Both the position numbers and the translations under genes were made by a program. Under the pieces are notes generated by a model. The model saw only the letters and a program-made list of their open reading frames with translations. It did not search any database and was not told the origin of the DNA. This document shows positions 17,561 to 26,218 of a DNA stretch of 64,000 nt, piece by piece (the stretch's first letter is position 1; every line of letters begins with the position of its first letter). Source of the stretch: Trujillonella endophytica (GTDB taxonomy: Bacteria; Actinomycetota; Actinomycetes; Mycobacteriales; Geodermatophilaceae); assembly GCF_019799905.1 (NCBI RefSeq), contig NZ_JABGCI010000001.1, forward strand, positions 558,001 to 622,000. Direction: 5' to 3'.

Positions 17561-17634
17561 CGACCCTGACGGGACTCGAACCCGCGACCTCCGCCGTGAC
17601 AGGGCGGCGCGCTAACCAACTGCGCTACAGGGCC
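17561..17634 (-). tRNA. tRNA-Asp(GTC)
   Basis: 74 nt. Anticodon loop CTGTCAC closed by CCGCC/GGCGG; T-arm contains GGTTCGAGTCC; acceptor GGCCCTG with CAGGGTC. CCA is not encoded. Confidence 0.95.
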
Positions 17635-17664
17635 TTGCTGTGGTGCCTCGTGCTGTGGAGCCAG

Positions 17665-17737
17665 TGCCCCCAACGGGGTTCGAACCCGTGCTACCGCCTT
17701 GAAAGGGCGGCGTCCTGGACCGCTAGACGATGGGGGC
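17665..17737 (-). tRNA. tRNA-Glu(TTC)
   Basis: 73 nt. Anticodon loop CTTTCAA closed by CCGCC/GGCGG; T-arm ACGGG-TTCGAAC-CCCGT; acceptor GCCCCCA with TGGGGGC. First gene of the minus-strand cluster. Confidence 0.95.
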
Positions 17738-17877
17738 TCGATGTTCGCCGGGGGCGCTGAGAACTGTACATGCCCGCCCGGAGGCATCGGACGGGGGGCC
17801 GCGCGCCCGGGGTGTCACGCCCGCGACACGCGCCCGGGGTGCGCCTGCGCCGTCGGGATCGGTGCCAGGCTCGGCAG

Positions 17878-18558
17878 GTGATCACCCGCCGACGTGTCGC
17901 CCCGGTCTCGGCCCTGCTGGCCGCCGCCCTGCTGGTCGCCGGTTGCGGCAGCGAGGACGACAACGAGCCCGCCGCGTCCACCGGCTCGGTCGCCGGCGAG
18001 TCACCGGCCACGCCCGACGGCGGCGACGGCGGGGAGGACAGCGGGGACGACGGCGCGGACGGCGGCGCGGACGGCAGTGGCGCCGCGTCCGGGGAGGACG
18101 AGGGCGACGCGCCTCCGTTCCCCTCCGACGTCTCGGCCGACGAGCAGGCCGCGTCCGGCGACGCGCTGGTCACCGTGACCGACATCCGCACCGGACGGCA
18201 CGACGGGTTCGACCGGGTCGTGTTCGAGGTCGAGGGCGAGGGGCTGCCCGGCTGGGACGTCCGCTACGTCGAGGACCCCGTCGAGCAGGGCCGCGGCAAC
18301 CCGGTCGAGGTGGCCGGCGACGCCGTCCTCCAGGTGACCGTGACCGGTGTCGGCTACCCGTTCGACACGGGCGTGGAGGAGTTCGCCACGGACGGCCCGG
18401 TGGCCGGGTCGGGCGAGGCGGTCACCGAGGTCGTCTGGGACGCGACCTTCGAGGGCACGTCCGTGGCCTTCATCGGGACGACGGGGCAGACCCCCTTCCG
18501 TGTGTACCTCCTCGAGGGCCCGGCCCGCGTCGTCGTCGAGGTGGCCGACGCCGGCTGA
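17878..18558 (+). CDS. Lipoprotein with AMIN-like domain
   Basis: 226 residues. The signal peptide ends in lipobox LLVAGC. A 70-residue Asp/Gly/Glu-rich disordered linker follows. From about residue 97 comes a beta-rich domain (VTVTDIRTGRHDGFDRVVFE to the C-terminal RVYLLEGPARVVVEVAD) that matches the AMIN-like domain of actinobacterial lipoproteins, thought to bind cell-wall or envelope material. GTG start at 17878 is chosen because the basic ITRRR head of the signal follows it. Divergent from the tRNA cluster. Confidence 0.8.
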   Translation: MITRRRVAPVSALLAAALLVAGCGSEDDNEPAASTGSVAGESPATPDGGDGGEDSGDDGADGGADGSGAASGEDEGDAPPFPSDVSADEQAASGDALVTVTDIRTGRHDGFDRVVFEVEGEGLPGWDVRYVEDPVEQGRGNPVEVAGDAVLQVTVTGVGYPFDTGVEEFATDGPVAGSGEAVTEVVWDATFEGTSVAFIGTTGQTPFRVYLLEGPARVVVEVADAG

Positions 18559-18582
18559 TCCGCCGGCGTCCACCGGTGGGCC

Positions 18583-18744
18583 ATGCTCTGGGCGGTGCCG
18601 ACGCACGACCGGCTGGACGAGGCCGGCCGGTCCGCCGCCACCATCGACAGCCTGCTGCCGGCCGACCTGGTGCGTACGGTCGCGCTGACCGCGAGCACGC
18701 TCGCGCTCGTGCGGTCGGTGGAGCTCAGTTCAGCGACGCGGTGA
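18583..18744 (+). CDS. Possible small protein (53 aa)
   Basis: ATG 18583 opens a frame to TGA 18742-18744 with sequence that looks protein-like (SLLPADLVRTVALTAST, helical, without the Arg/Pro bias of false frames here). It lacks a clear ribosome-binding site and its last 20 bases overlap the convergent lipoprotein gene. Kept as a weak candidate only. Confidence 0.3.
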   Translation: MLWAVPTHDRLDEAGRSAATIDSLLPADLVRTVALTASTLALVRSVELSSATR

Positions 18745-19057
18745 GCTCGACCTCGTCGCCGGAGACCGAGGTGCACTCCATCGACAGTCCGCCGGCCGAC
18801 ACCTGCTCGCCCTCGGCGCAGGACACGCTCGCGCCGCCGACGCTGATCGAGGCGCGACCGTCCTGGACGCTGCCGAGGCTGATCGTGGGGCCGATCGGCA
18901 GGTCGACCTCCGCACCGTCGCCGCTGAGCGTCACGGTGCACGAGTTGGAGTCGCAGGAGAAGTTCTCGGAGCTGAACGAACAGCCGGTGAGGGGCAGCAG
19001 CCCCAGGCCGCCGGCGAGCAGCGCGCCGGCGAGTCGGGCGTTCCGGGACGTCGTCAT
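18725..19057 (-). CDS. Small lipoprotein, beta-rich
   Basis: 110 residues. Signal peptide with lipobox LPLTGC. The mature part is rich in Ser, Gly and Thr, with five Cys including the lipidated one (for example FSCDSNSCTV and VSCAEGEQ), suggesting two disulfides in a small beta-sandwich outside the membrane. No known family is recognised. ATG 19057. Confidence 0.75.
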   Translation of the reverse strand: MTTSRNARLAGALLAGGLGLLPLTGCSFSSENFSCDSNSCTVTLSGDGAEVDLPIGPTISLGSVQDGRASISVGGASVSCAEGEQVSAGGLSMECTSVSGDEVELTASLN

Positions 19058-19106
19058 GCCGCGAGGGTAGGGCGGGCGGGCACCCCCGGGTGGTCGGCGG
19101 GGCCGG

Positions 19107-20705
19107 TCACCCCCCGGGTGTCGTGGGCGCGGTGGGCGGGACCGCGCCGCCGTCCTCGCCGTCCCCGGCGCCGTTCCCGTCGCTGACCTCGCCGCCGTCG
19201 TCGTCCCCGTCGTCGGCCCCGACGAGCGTCCGCTGGATGGTCACCTCGGTCTCGCCCAGCCCGCCGAGGGTGATCTCGTCGTAGCCGGTGAGCCGGCCGG
19301 TGCCGACGTCGAGGTAGAGGACCGTGCAGGTCAGCGGCTCCGGGTACTCGCCCTGGAGCGCGCGCAGGCCGGCGCCGCCGGTGGAGCCCTGCACCATGAG
19401 CCGGGTGCCCTCGTCGAGGGTGGAGACGTCCCGGTCGTGCGTGTGCCCGGCCAGCACCAGCGGGACCACGCCGTCCAGCGGGGGTGCCTGCCCCGGGTCG
19501 TGCACCATCGCGATCGCCGGGGCCGTCGGCAGCTCCTCGGCGATCTCGGCCAGCTGCTCGCCGCTCTCCTCGAGCGACTCCTCGCCGACGTCGTTGGCGG
19601 GGTCGGGGGTGAAGCGGGGGTCGCGCGCGCCGACGACGGTGATCCCGGCGACGGTCGTGGCGGAGTCGTCCAGGACGGTCGCGTTCGCCTGGGCGGCGAC
19701 GAGGTCCGCCGTGATCGCCGAGTCGTGGTTGCCGCGGACGAAGACGTAGGGGACGCCGAGGCGGCCGATCGAGGAGATCGCCTGGTTCTCCGGCTCGCTG
19801 CCCCAGTCGGTGATGTCCCCGGTGTCGAGGACGCCGTCGACGCCGAACTGCTCGACGACCTGGCTCATGAGGGCGAAGCCCGCCGGGTTGAGGTGGATGT
19901 CGGAGACGTGGAGCAGCGCCACGGTGTCGTCGGCGCCGCCGGGGGCGGGCAGCGCGGAGAGGGCGGCGTAGAGCGTGCTCACGTTGCCGACCAGGTCCTC
20001 GAGGGATGCCCGGTAGGCGTCGAAGCGGGCCACGAGGTCGCGCGCGTCGCCGATGAGGCTGGGGGCGTTGGCCAGCAGTCCGGTGTAGGTGGGCTGGGCC
20101 AGGGCGTCGGGTCGCCAGCTCGCCGCGCCGATGCCGGCGGTGCCCGCCAGGACGACGACGACGGCGCCGGCGGCCACCGCGGCCTGCCGCCACCGCAACC
20201 GGTAGACGGCCAGGGTGAGCAGCAGGGCGCCGCCGACGGCGGCCAGCGAGGACCGCACGACGAGCTCGGTCACGGCGTCGCCGAAGTCGGCGGTGATCCG
20301 GTCGACGAGGCTGTCCAGGCGGCGGGGGTCGTCGACCAGAGCGCGGATCCGCAGCTCGTCGGCGCGCTGCAGCTGCACGTCGAGGCCGAGCGGTCCGTCG
20401 TACGCGTCGACGTCCAGCGCGCCCAGGGGCGGGATGTCGAGGGCGACCCCGCCGCCGCTGGGGCTCACGGTGAAGCGCGCGTCGAACGGCCCCAGCGGCG
20501 CGTCGACCCGGCCGAACAGCAGCACGCCGACCAGGGCGCCGGTCAGGGCGACCAGCAGGCACAGGCCCCAGCGGCCGGCGAACCGGCCGAGGTCACCCCA
20601 CCGGCCGGGACGCGACGGGGTGGTCGGCCCGTCGGCGGCCGGAGCGGGAGGGGCGGTGGGGGACCGCTCGCCGTCGGGCTCGGGCGGCTCGGTCGAGGCG
20701 GTCAC
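19107..20705 (-). CDS. Membrane-anchored metallophosphoesterase
   Basis: 532 residues. Transmembrane helices lie near 45-70 and near 155-205 (two), with an extracytoplasmic segment between. The C-terminal half is a calcineurin-like phosphoesterase with the full metal motif set: LLHVSDIHLN, DTGDITDWG, VRGNHDS, and AGHTHDR. It ends in a disordered Asp/Gly tail. The domain probably faces outside. The substrate is unknown; family members act on phosphodiesters or lipid pyrophosphates. Confidence 0.85.
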   Translation of the reverse strand: MTASTEPPEPDGERSPTAPPAPAADGPTTPSRPGRWGDLGRFAGRWGLCLLVALTGALVGVLLFGRVDAPLGPFDARFTVSPSGGGVALDIPPLGALDVDAYDGPLGLDVQLQRADELRIRALVDDPRRLDSLVDRITADFGDAVTELVVRSSLAAVGGALLLTLAVYRLRWRQAAVAAGAVVVVLAGTAGIGAASWRPDALAQPTYTGLLANAPSLIGDARDLVARFDAYRASLEDLVGNVSTLYAALSALPAPGGADDTVALLHVSDIHLNPAGFALMSQVVEQFGVDGVLDTGDITDWGSEPENQAISSIGRLGVPYVFVRGNHDSAITADLVAAQANATVLDDSATTVAGITVVGARDPRFTPDPANDVGEESLEESGEQLAEIAEELPTAPAIAMVHDPGQAPPLDGVVPLVLAGHTHDRDVSTLDEGTRLMVQGSTGGAGLRALQGEYPEPLTCTVLYLDVGTGRLTGYDEITLGGLGETEVTIQRTLVGADDGDDDGGEVSDGNGAGDGEDGGAVPPTAPTTPGG

Positions 20706-20782
20706 CGGTCCAGGCTAAGGAGTCCAGCCCCCGTCCACGGACTCGTACCGGGCTCGCGGGGGACGGGGAGGACGGTTCCGGC

Positions 20783-21253
20783 TCAGTCGAGCGAGGGGGT
20801 GTGCGGGCGGAACAGCCAGCGCAGGGCGATGAACCGGATGGTGCCGATCGTGGCGGTCACCAGGGCGACCAGCCCGAACTGCAGGTAGGGGTCGTCGGTG
20901 TCCGTCACCGCGGTCAGCCAGGCCAAGGCCACGCTGGTGGAGACCAGGCCGGCGATGGACAGCGCCCCACCCTCGACCTGAGCGGTGAGGAAGCTGACCC
21001 GGCCGCCGGCGCGGAAGGTGAGCCGCCGGTGCAGCTCGTTGGCCAGGATCGACGTGAGGACCGAACCGATCCAGTTGGCGGGCTGCTCGCCGAAGCCGTG
21101 CAGCGCCACGAAGAGGAGGGCGTACAGGGCGCTCGTCGAGCCCCCGACCAGCACGAACCGGATGAACTGGGCGAGGCCGTCGTCCGCCCGGACCCGCGCC
21201 AGGGCGCCCTCGACCCACACGCCCCGAGGGCGGGTGAGGGTGGGGCACGACAT
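20783..21253 (-). CDS. GtrA-family membrane protein
   Basis: 156 residues with four transmembrane helices. The opening QFIRFVLVGGSTSALYALLF is typical of GtrA/DPMS1-like proteins, which move or help move polyprenyl-linked sugars across the membrane. A conserved basic loop (ANELHRRLTFR) follows helix 2. ATG 21253. It is divergent from a VanZ gene, and three phased CTCCCAG repeats lie in the shared upstream region. Confidence 0.85.
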   Translation of the reverse strand: MSCPTLTRPRGVWVEGALARVRADDGLAQFIRFVLVGGSTSALYALLFVALHGFGEQPANWIGSVLTSILANELHRRLTFRAGGRVSFLTAQVEGGALSIAGLVSTSVALAWLTAVTDTDDPYLQFGLVALVTATIGTIRFIALRWLFRPHTPSLD

Positions 21254-21368
21254 GGTCGACTCCTGGGTGGACACGCGGGCAATCTGCAGCTTCCTCCTGG
21301 GAGCCCCCTGGACGCCAGCGGTATTCCGGCGGTGAACAGCGTCTTCACCCGGCCGGGGTCGAACCCGG

Positions 21369-21397
21369 CTCCCAGTCGGCTCCCAGCCCCCTCCCAG
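21369..21397. promoter_or_regulatory. Three CTCCCAG direct repeats with 11-bp spacing
   Basis: CTCCCAG occurs at 21369, 21380 and 21391, one per helical turn, 23 bases before the VanZ start. The inverse CTGGGAG is at 21297-21303. Such phased heptamers suit tandem binding by an OmpR- or SARP-type regulator acting on the divergent GtrA/VanZ promoters. Seen directly; the regulator is unknown. Confidence 0.45.
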
Positions 21398-21419
21398 GAC
21401 GGATGGGGACCGTGGCTGC

Positions 21420-21872
21420 ATGACACCACGGAGCACCGACAGGACGTGGTCACCCCAGGTGCCGGGCGCGGCGGTGGCACTGGCCGTGCTGCCCGTCGTG
21501 CTGGTGACGCTGAGCCCGGCCGGGGAGGGCTGGGCGTGGGCCGCGCCGCTGACGGAGGTCCGGTGGTACCTCGGCGCGCTGGAGTCGCGCACGGTGCTGC
21601 TGCAGCTGATCGGCAACCTGCTCCTGCTCGCGCCCCTGGCGGTGCTGGCCGTGCTGAGGTGGCCGGCGCTGCGCTCTCCCGCGACGCTCGCGGCGGCCGC
21701 GCTCGCCGCCGGCGCGACGGTCGAGGTGCTCCAGTGGGTCCTGCCGCTGGGGCGCGTGGTGTCACCGGTGGACGCGCTGCTCAACGCGGCGGGGGCGGTC
21801 GCCGGCGGGCTGCTCGCGGGAGCGGCGACGAGTCGTCGGACGGGCGGCTTGCCCGGGGGCCGTCGGGGGTAG
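21420..21872 (+). CDS. VanZ-family membrane protein
   Basis: 150 residues with about four transmembrane helices. The VanZ pattern NLLLLAPLAVLAVL followed by VEVLQWVLPLGRVVSPVDALLNAAGAVAGG is clear (the conserved E-x-x-Q and D-x-x-x-N). The family includes the teicoplanin-resistance protein VanZ, but most members have unknown envelope roles. ATG 21420. The Rieske gene starts 9 bases downstream, likely in the same transcript. Confidence 0.82.
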   Translation: MTPRSTDRTWSPQVPGAAVALAVLPVVLVTLSPAGEGWAWAAPLTEVRWYLGALESRTVLLQLIGNLLLLAPLAVLAVLRWPALRSPATLAAAALAAGATVEVLQWVLPLGRVVSPVDALLNAAGAVAGGLLAGAATSRRTGGLPGGRRG

Positions 21873-21881
21873 GACGCGGCC

Positions 21882-22757
21882 ATGGGTCTGATGGGCTTCC
21901 TCGATCGCCTCGCCGACGTCGACACCTTCGACAAGGCGATGGAACCGGCGCGCAGGGCCGTGCAGTCGGTGCCCAGCGCCGTGAAGGACCTCCTGCACGG
22001 CACGTGGCTGGGGCATCCGGTGCACCCGGTGCTGGTGCAGGTGCCGGTGGGCAGCTGGGTGTCGGCGGGCATCCTCGACGCCTTCCCGGCGATGCGCCCG
22101 GCGGCGACCGTGCTGATCGGCACCGGCGTCGCCGCGTCGCTGCCCGCCGCCGCGTCCGGGGCCGCGGACTGGTCGGAGCAGGGGATCGGCGTCCGGCGGC
22201 TCGGTGCGGTGCACGCGGTCGCGAACACCCTCGCGCTCGGGCTCTACGTGGGCTCGCTGACCGCCCGGGCCAAGGGGCGCGGCACGCTGGGACTCGTGCT
22301 GGCGTACGCCGGGCTCGGCGTCGCGGGCGGCTCGGCGGCCATCGGCGGGCACATGTCCTACGCCCAGTCCTCGGGCGCCTCCCACGCGGCGACGGCGGCG
22401 CGGGCGCTGTCCTCCGACTGGATCGACCTCGGTCCGCTCGACGACCTGCCGGAGGGCCGGCCGGCGCTGCGCACCGGCACGGGCAGTGGGGTGGCGGTGC
22501 CGCTGGCCGCCGTCCGCCGGGGTGCGCGGGTCGACGTCTTCATCGGTGCCTGCTCGCACCTGTCCGGGCCGCTGTACGAGGGCAGCGTCGAGGAGGTGCG
22601 CGGGCACACGTGCCTGGTGTGCCCCTGGCACGACTCGGCGTTCGACCTGGAGAACGGCGAGCCGAGGCGCGGGCCGGCGGCGAACCCGCAGGAGAAGCTC
22701 GAGGTGCGGATGGAGGCCGGCCGGGTGATGGCGCGGCTGCCCAGCCACAACCGCTGA
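21882..22757 (+). CDS. DUF2231-Rieske fusion membrane protein
   Basis: 291 residues. Residues about 40-175 are a DUF2231 domain with four membrane helices (LGHPVHPVLVQVPVGSW). From about 190 there is a Rieske [2Fe-2S] domain with ligands in GACSHLSG (C-x-H) and CLVCPWHDSAFD (C-x-x-H). It probably carries electrons at the membrane to an unknown partner. No oxygenase or reductase gene adjoins it. ATG 21882 gives the full membrane domain. Confidence 0.88.
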   Translation: MGLMGFLDRLADVDTFDKAMEPARRAVQSVPSAVKDLLHGTWLGHPVHPVLVQVPVGSWVSAGILDAFPAMRPAATVLIGTGVAASLPAAASGAADWSEQGIGVRRLGAVHAVANTLALGLYVGSLTARAKGRGTLGLVLAYAGLGVAGGSAAIGGHMSYAQSSGASHAATAARALSSDWIDLGPLDDLPEGRPALRTGTGSGVAVPLAAVRRGARVDVFIGACSHLSGPLYEGSVEEVRGHTCLVCPWHDSAFDLENGEPRRGPAANPQEKLEVRMEAGRVMARLPSHNR

Positions 22758-22785
22758 CCGTCCCGGGCTCCTACGCTCGACGCCC

Positions 22786-23670
22786 GTGAGGCGGACCGCG
22801 GCGCTGCTGGTGGTCCTGGTCTGCGCCGGGTGCGGTGCCGATGCGCCGTCGTCGTCCGCATCGTCGTCGTCGGCGTCGTCGTCGGCGGGCCCGTCGTCGT
22901 CCGCGCCGCCGCTGCGGACCGGACCCCCCGTGCCACCGGTGCCGGGCATCGCCGCGGAGGCGGTGGAGAGCCGGACCGACCGGGCCGCCGGCGGGCAGGT
23001 GCAGGTGAAGGTGAGCGACACCGGCGAGGAGCCGTTCGCGGTGACCGCCGTCGCCCTCGACTCGCCCGGCTTCGTCCCGCTGCCCGCCGTGGCGCTGACG
23101 GCGTCGTTCGTGCCCGGCCGGCGGATCGACCTGCCCACGCCGTACGGCGACCCCGTCTGCGACACCGCGGCGGAGCCTGCCGCGGCGCGGCTGACCGTCG
23201 TCCGGCCCGGCGGCGCGGTCGAGGAGCTGCGGGTGCCGCTGGCCGCCGGGGCGCTCACGGAGATCCACACGCGGCTGTGCGCCGCGGTCGCGGTGGAGGA
23301 GCTGGTCACCGTCACCGTGGCCGACCTGGTCCCCGACGGGGACGCGCTGACCGGCCGGCTCGTGCTGACCCGCGACGGGGACGACGACGCGACCGTCACG
23401 GCGGCCCGGGTCGAGGGCAACGTGCTGTACGCCGCGGAGGCGGAGCTGCCGCTGGAGCTGGCGGGCGGCGAACGGGAGGTCGCGGCGGGGGTCGTCTTCC
23501 GCACGGCGCGCTGCGATCCGCACGCGCTGGCCGAGACCAAGCAGCCCTACCTGATGCCGTTGGCGGTCACGGTGGACGGCGGTCCGGAGGTCTTGCTGGA
23601 CCTGCCGCTGGACGACGCGCAGCGCGGGCAGCTGCGGGAGCTGACCGACCGGATCTGCGTGCCGGGCTGA
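22786..23670 (+). CDS. Lipoprotein of unknown function
   Basis: 294 residues from a GTG. The signal peptide ends in lipobox VLVCAGC. A Ser/Ala-rich spacer (residues 21-45) is followed by a beta-rich region of two similar halves, each ending in a Cys near a strand (CDTAAEPA, RLCAAVA, RCDPHA, RICVPG). No enzyme motif is seen. It lies 28 bases after the Rieske gene, so a shared transcript is plausible. A hairpin terminator follows. Confidence 0.75.
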   Translation: MRRTAALLVVLVCAGCGADAPSSSASSSSASSSAGPSSSAPPLRTGPPVPPVPGIAAEAVESRTDRAAGGQVQVKVSDTGEEPFAVTAVALDSPGFVPLPAVALTASFVPGRRIDLPTPYGDPVCDTAAEPAAARLTVVRPGGAVEELRVPLAAGALTEIHTRLCAAVAVEELVTVTVADLVPDGDALTGRLVLTRDGDDDATVTAARVEGNVLYAAEAELPLELAGGEREVAAGVVFRTARCDPHALAETKQPYLMPLAVTVDGGPEVLLDLPLDDAQRGQLRELTDRICVPG

Positions 23671-23705
23671 CCGCCCCGGGACGAACCGGCCCCAGGGACG
23701 GGACC

Positions 23706-23742
23706 GGCCCGGCCACCCCGGGGGGAACGGGGCGGCCGGGCC
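23706..23742. terminator. Hairpin terminator
   Basis: Arms ggcccggcc (23706-23714) and ggccgggcc (23734-23742) are perfect complements, 36 bases after the lipoprotein stop. The rest of 23671-23948 shows no gene and should hold the tRNA-Lys promoter. Confidence 0.7.
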
Positions 23743-23948
23743 GGGGCCTGGCGTTCCGCCGGCCGGGCGCGGTGTGCGCGGGTCGTCGGCGGAACGGACA
23801 TGACGCTAGGTAACCGGCGGGGGTGCCGCGATCCCCTGACCGGGTGACGCCCCCCGACCGGGTGCGCGCTACGTCACCATCCGTCGGTCCGGGAGTCCGC
23901 GGCGTGGCCGGCGGTAGCCTCGGCGCGGGCCGGGACCGCCGACCCACC

Positions 23949-24021
23949 GGGCCTCTAGCTCAACTGGCAGAGCAGCGGACTTTTAATCCGCGGGTTGTGG
24001 GTTCGATCCCCACGGGGCCCA
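23949..24021 (+). tRNA. tRNA-Lys(TTT), integration site of the element
   Basis: 73 nt. Anticodon loop CTTTTAA closed by GCGGA/TCCGC; T-arm GTGGG-TTCGATC-CCCAC; acceptor GGGCCTC with GGGGCCC. CCA is not encoded. The 3' half (from 23980) is repeated at 31796-31839, so this copy is the restored, working gene at the integrase end of the element. Confidence 0.96.
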
Positions 24022-25175
24022 CCTCGCTGACCTGGCCTTTTTCCCTTCTTCGCCTCCTCAGTCGGGGGCCGCGCCCATACGGCGCCCACACGAGCTTCCG
24101 CGGCCGCCCGCGCCGCCGCGTCCATCCGCGCGGCCAGATCGCCGAGATCGTCGTCGAAGAGGCCGGAGTAGACGTCGAGCGTCATGGCCGCAGAGGCGTG
24201 GCCGAGCATCCGCTGGACGGCCTTCACCGTGGCTCCGCTGGCGACGGCGAGCGAGGCGGCGGTGTGGCGGAGGTCGTGCGGAGTGACGTCGCTCAGTCCG
24301 GCCGCGCGGACGGCGCGGTCGAACACCTCTCGGCGCCAGTTCCGGAGGCGGAGCGGTCCGCCCTTCGGTGCGGTGAACACCAGGTCGTCAGTGCGCTTGC
24401 CTTCGCACCGCCGGGCCAGTGACTCCGTGGCTGCCGCCGGCAAGGGCACCGTCCGTTGCTGGTGGGTCTTGGGCGTGCCGAAGACGAGCTTGCCCGCCAC
24501 TTCGGTGGCGGCCTCGGCGATGACCAGCCGTCGGCGTAGGAAATCGACGCGGCGCACCCGCAGGGCGACCATCTCGCCGAAGCGGAGCCCGGTGTAGGCG
24601 AGTAACCGGATCACGTCGGCGTCGTCGCCTGCTGCCTCGGCGAGGTGCTCGACCTGGTCGTGGGTGAGGAACCTCGGCTCGTCGCGAGTCAGCCGCGGCA
24701 AGGGGACTCGGGTGGCGGGGTTCCCGGGGATGCGGCCGTCTCGCACGGCGAGGTCGAGCAGCAGTGAGAAGACCCGGTGTGCCTGACGCACCGTGGATGG
24801 TGCGGAGCCGTTCGAGCGGAGCGAGGCAACCCAGGCGGCGACCTCAGCGTGGGTGACGTCGGCCAGCCGGTAGCGGCCCCAGAGAGGCAACACGTGGGTG
24901 CGCAGGAGAGAGCTATAGCGGTAACGGGTGCTCGGCTTGATGCCGGTCTGCGCTGCGAGCCACTGCTCGGACCAGTCGGCGACCGTGACCCGGCCGCGCT
25001 CCGGTGCGGTCCAGGTTCGCGTCACGAGCGCCGACGTCGCCTCGTCGAGCCAGCGCTGGGCGTCGACCTTGCGGGCGTACCGCTTCTCGTGCTGCCGGCC
25101 GCTGACATCGCGATACCGGGCGCGGTAGCGCCGATTGCCGTCGCTCAGCTGGATGACGGTGATCGACCCTGCCAT
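23955..25175 (-). CDS. int: Tyrosine recombinase (phage-type integrase)
   Basis: 406 residues. The N-terminal arm-binding and core-binding domains are followed by a catalytic domain with YTGLRFGEMVALR (first Arg), HDLRHTAAS (H-x-x-R), LGHASAAMTLDVY (His and the nucleophilic Tyr). ATG 25175 has GGAGGAG just upstream. The last 22 or so codons are read antisense through tRNA-Lys (ending IKSPLLCQLS, stop inside the tRNA), as in many actinobacterial tRNA-targeting integrases. In the excised circle the tail would change (see findings). No excisionase gene is recognisable nearby. Confidence 0.92.
   Translation of the reverse strand: MAGSITVIQLSDGNRRYRARYRDVSGRQHEKRYARKVDAQRWLDEATSALVTRTWTAPERGRVTVADWSEQWLAAQTGIKPSTRYRYSSLLRTHVLPLWGRYRLADVTHAEVAAWVASLRSNGSAPSTVRQAHRVFSLLLDLAVRDGRIPGNPATRVPLPRLTRDEPRFLTHDQVEHLAEAAGDDADVIRLLAYTGLRFGEMVALRVRRVDFLRRRLVIAEAATEVAGKLVFGTPKTHQQRTVPLPAAATESLARRCEGKRTDDLVFTAPKGGPLRLRNWRREVFDRAVRAAGLSDVTPHDLRHTAASLAVASGATVKAVQRMLGHASAAMTLDVYSGLFDDDLGDLAARMDAAARAAAEARVGAVWARPPTEEAKKGKRPGQRGGPRGDRTHNPRIKSPLLCQLS
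23980..24023. repeat. attL core: 44-bp direct repeat (3' half of tRNA-Lys)
   Basis: Runs from the anticodon loop through the 3' end of tRNA-Lys plus two bases. Identical by eye to 31796-31839, offset 7816. Bases beside the repeat differ at both ends, which sets its limits. Confidence 0.93.
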
Positions 25176-25344
25176 CGCACTCCTCCGCACCGGGATCGAC
25201 CTGCGGTCGGCCGAAGCTCGAGTCTCGCTGGAGATTGCCAGCGGGACCGGCCGATGTCCCCAGAACTTCTCCAGTAGTCCACTGAGGAAGTCTTCGGGAG
25301 GTCGTCGCCGGGACCGGAGAAGCGGTCCGCAGCCCGTGGCGCGT

Positions 25345-25848
25345 CTAGGTCGCTGCGGACAGCTCGAGGCCGAGCTCCTCGGCGACCCTCGACGCCACCT
25401 CGGACCGGGGTACTCCGAGGCGGTCGGCCGCAGCTCGGCTGTAGAGGACGACGGCCGAGACGGCGTACGTCCACAGCCGCGGGTCCCAACCTCCGGCCTC
25501 CATCAGCAGGTCGGGATTCAGTCCTCCGTGCATGCAGGCTGCCGCGTAGATGGCGTACCGCGTCCGGTGGCGCACGGTCCGACCGTCGAGCATGAGGTCG
25601 GCCAGGTAGCGATCCGTCAGTCCCTCGTACTCGAGCCGCTCGCTGCCGGGCGGACAGGCCAGCCCGAGCGCCGCTGCTGCCACCTCGAGCAGCGCGACGT
25701 CCGGCGTGAAGTGGCTCCGGACGTCGTACGGCCGCACCGACAGCATGAGCTCGAAGGCGTCGTCGTTCCCGCTGGCGAGGCCGGACAGGATCGCGATCTG
25801 CGCTTTCCGGTGCAGGACGTCCGGGTCCTCACCCGATCGCTTGGCCAC
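25345..25848 (-). CDS. Hypothetical protein of the RNA-repair island
   Basis: 167 residues, mostly helical, no signal peptide or membrane helix, no domain recognised. It has KAQIAILSGLASGNDDAFEL near the start and a C-terminal segment SRAAADRLGVPRSEVASRVA resembling a small helical bundle. The start is a GTG at 25846-25848 without a strong ribosome-binding site. It is divergent from hen1 across 370 bases. Its place between integrase and cargo suggests a role in the element or in the RNA-repair system, but nothing in sequence shows which. Confidence 0.65.
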   Translation of the reverse strand: MAKRSGEDPDVLHRKAQIAILSGLASGNDDAFELMLSVRPYDVRSHFTPDVALLEVAAAALGLACPPGSERLEYEGLTDRYLADLMLDGRTVRHRTRYAIYAAACMHGGLNPDLLMEAGGWDPRLWTYAVSAVVLYSRAAADRLGVPRSEVASRVAEELGLELSAAT

Positions 25849-26218
25849 GGCGAGATCGTCTCTCGAGACGCTGCATCACTTCCACCCTCAGCGCCCGGTT
25901 CACGCGTCACAACGAGTTCGGAGGCCGACGTCCCCGAGGCGGGCTGTCTTGCCTGCTCGCTGCCGCAAACGCGCAGGTCCGGCGGTGCAAGAGGTGTGAC
26001 GGCTCGCGATCTTGTCGATCTCCTGCAACCTATAGGTGGTCTTGGAGGGCTACGTCCGGCGAGGAGGTCTCCGCGGCCGCGTTGAGGTCCGCGCGATAGC
26101 GCCGGCGCTGCGCATCGGAGTCCTCCGCTCGATGACCACCCGCCAAAGACGCCGCGGGTGGACGCCGACGGGCCGGAAAGGTGCTCGACTCTGGGTCGGG
26201 GCCCGGTGAGACTGCGGC
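25849..26218. other. Divergent promoter region upstream of hen1
   Basis: 370 bases without a convincing gene. It must hold the promoter for hen1-pnkp and perhaps for the 167-residue protein. A TATAGGT hexamer at about 26029-26035 could be part of a -10 region, but no well-spaced -35 is visible. No palindromic operator was found by eye. Confidence 0.4.
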
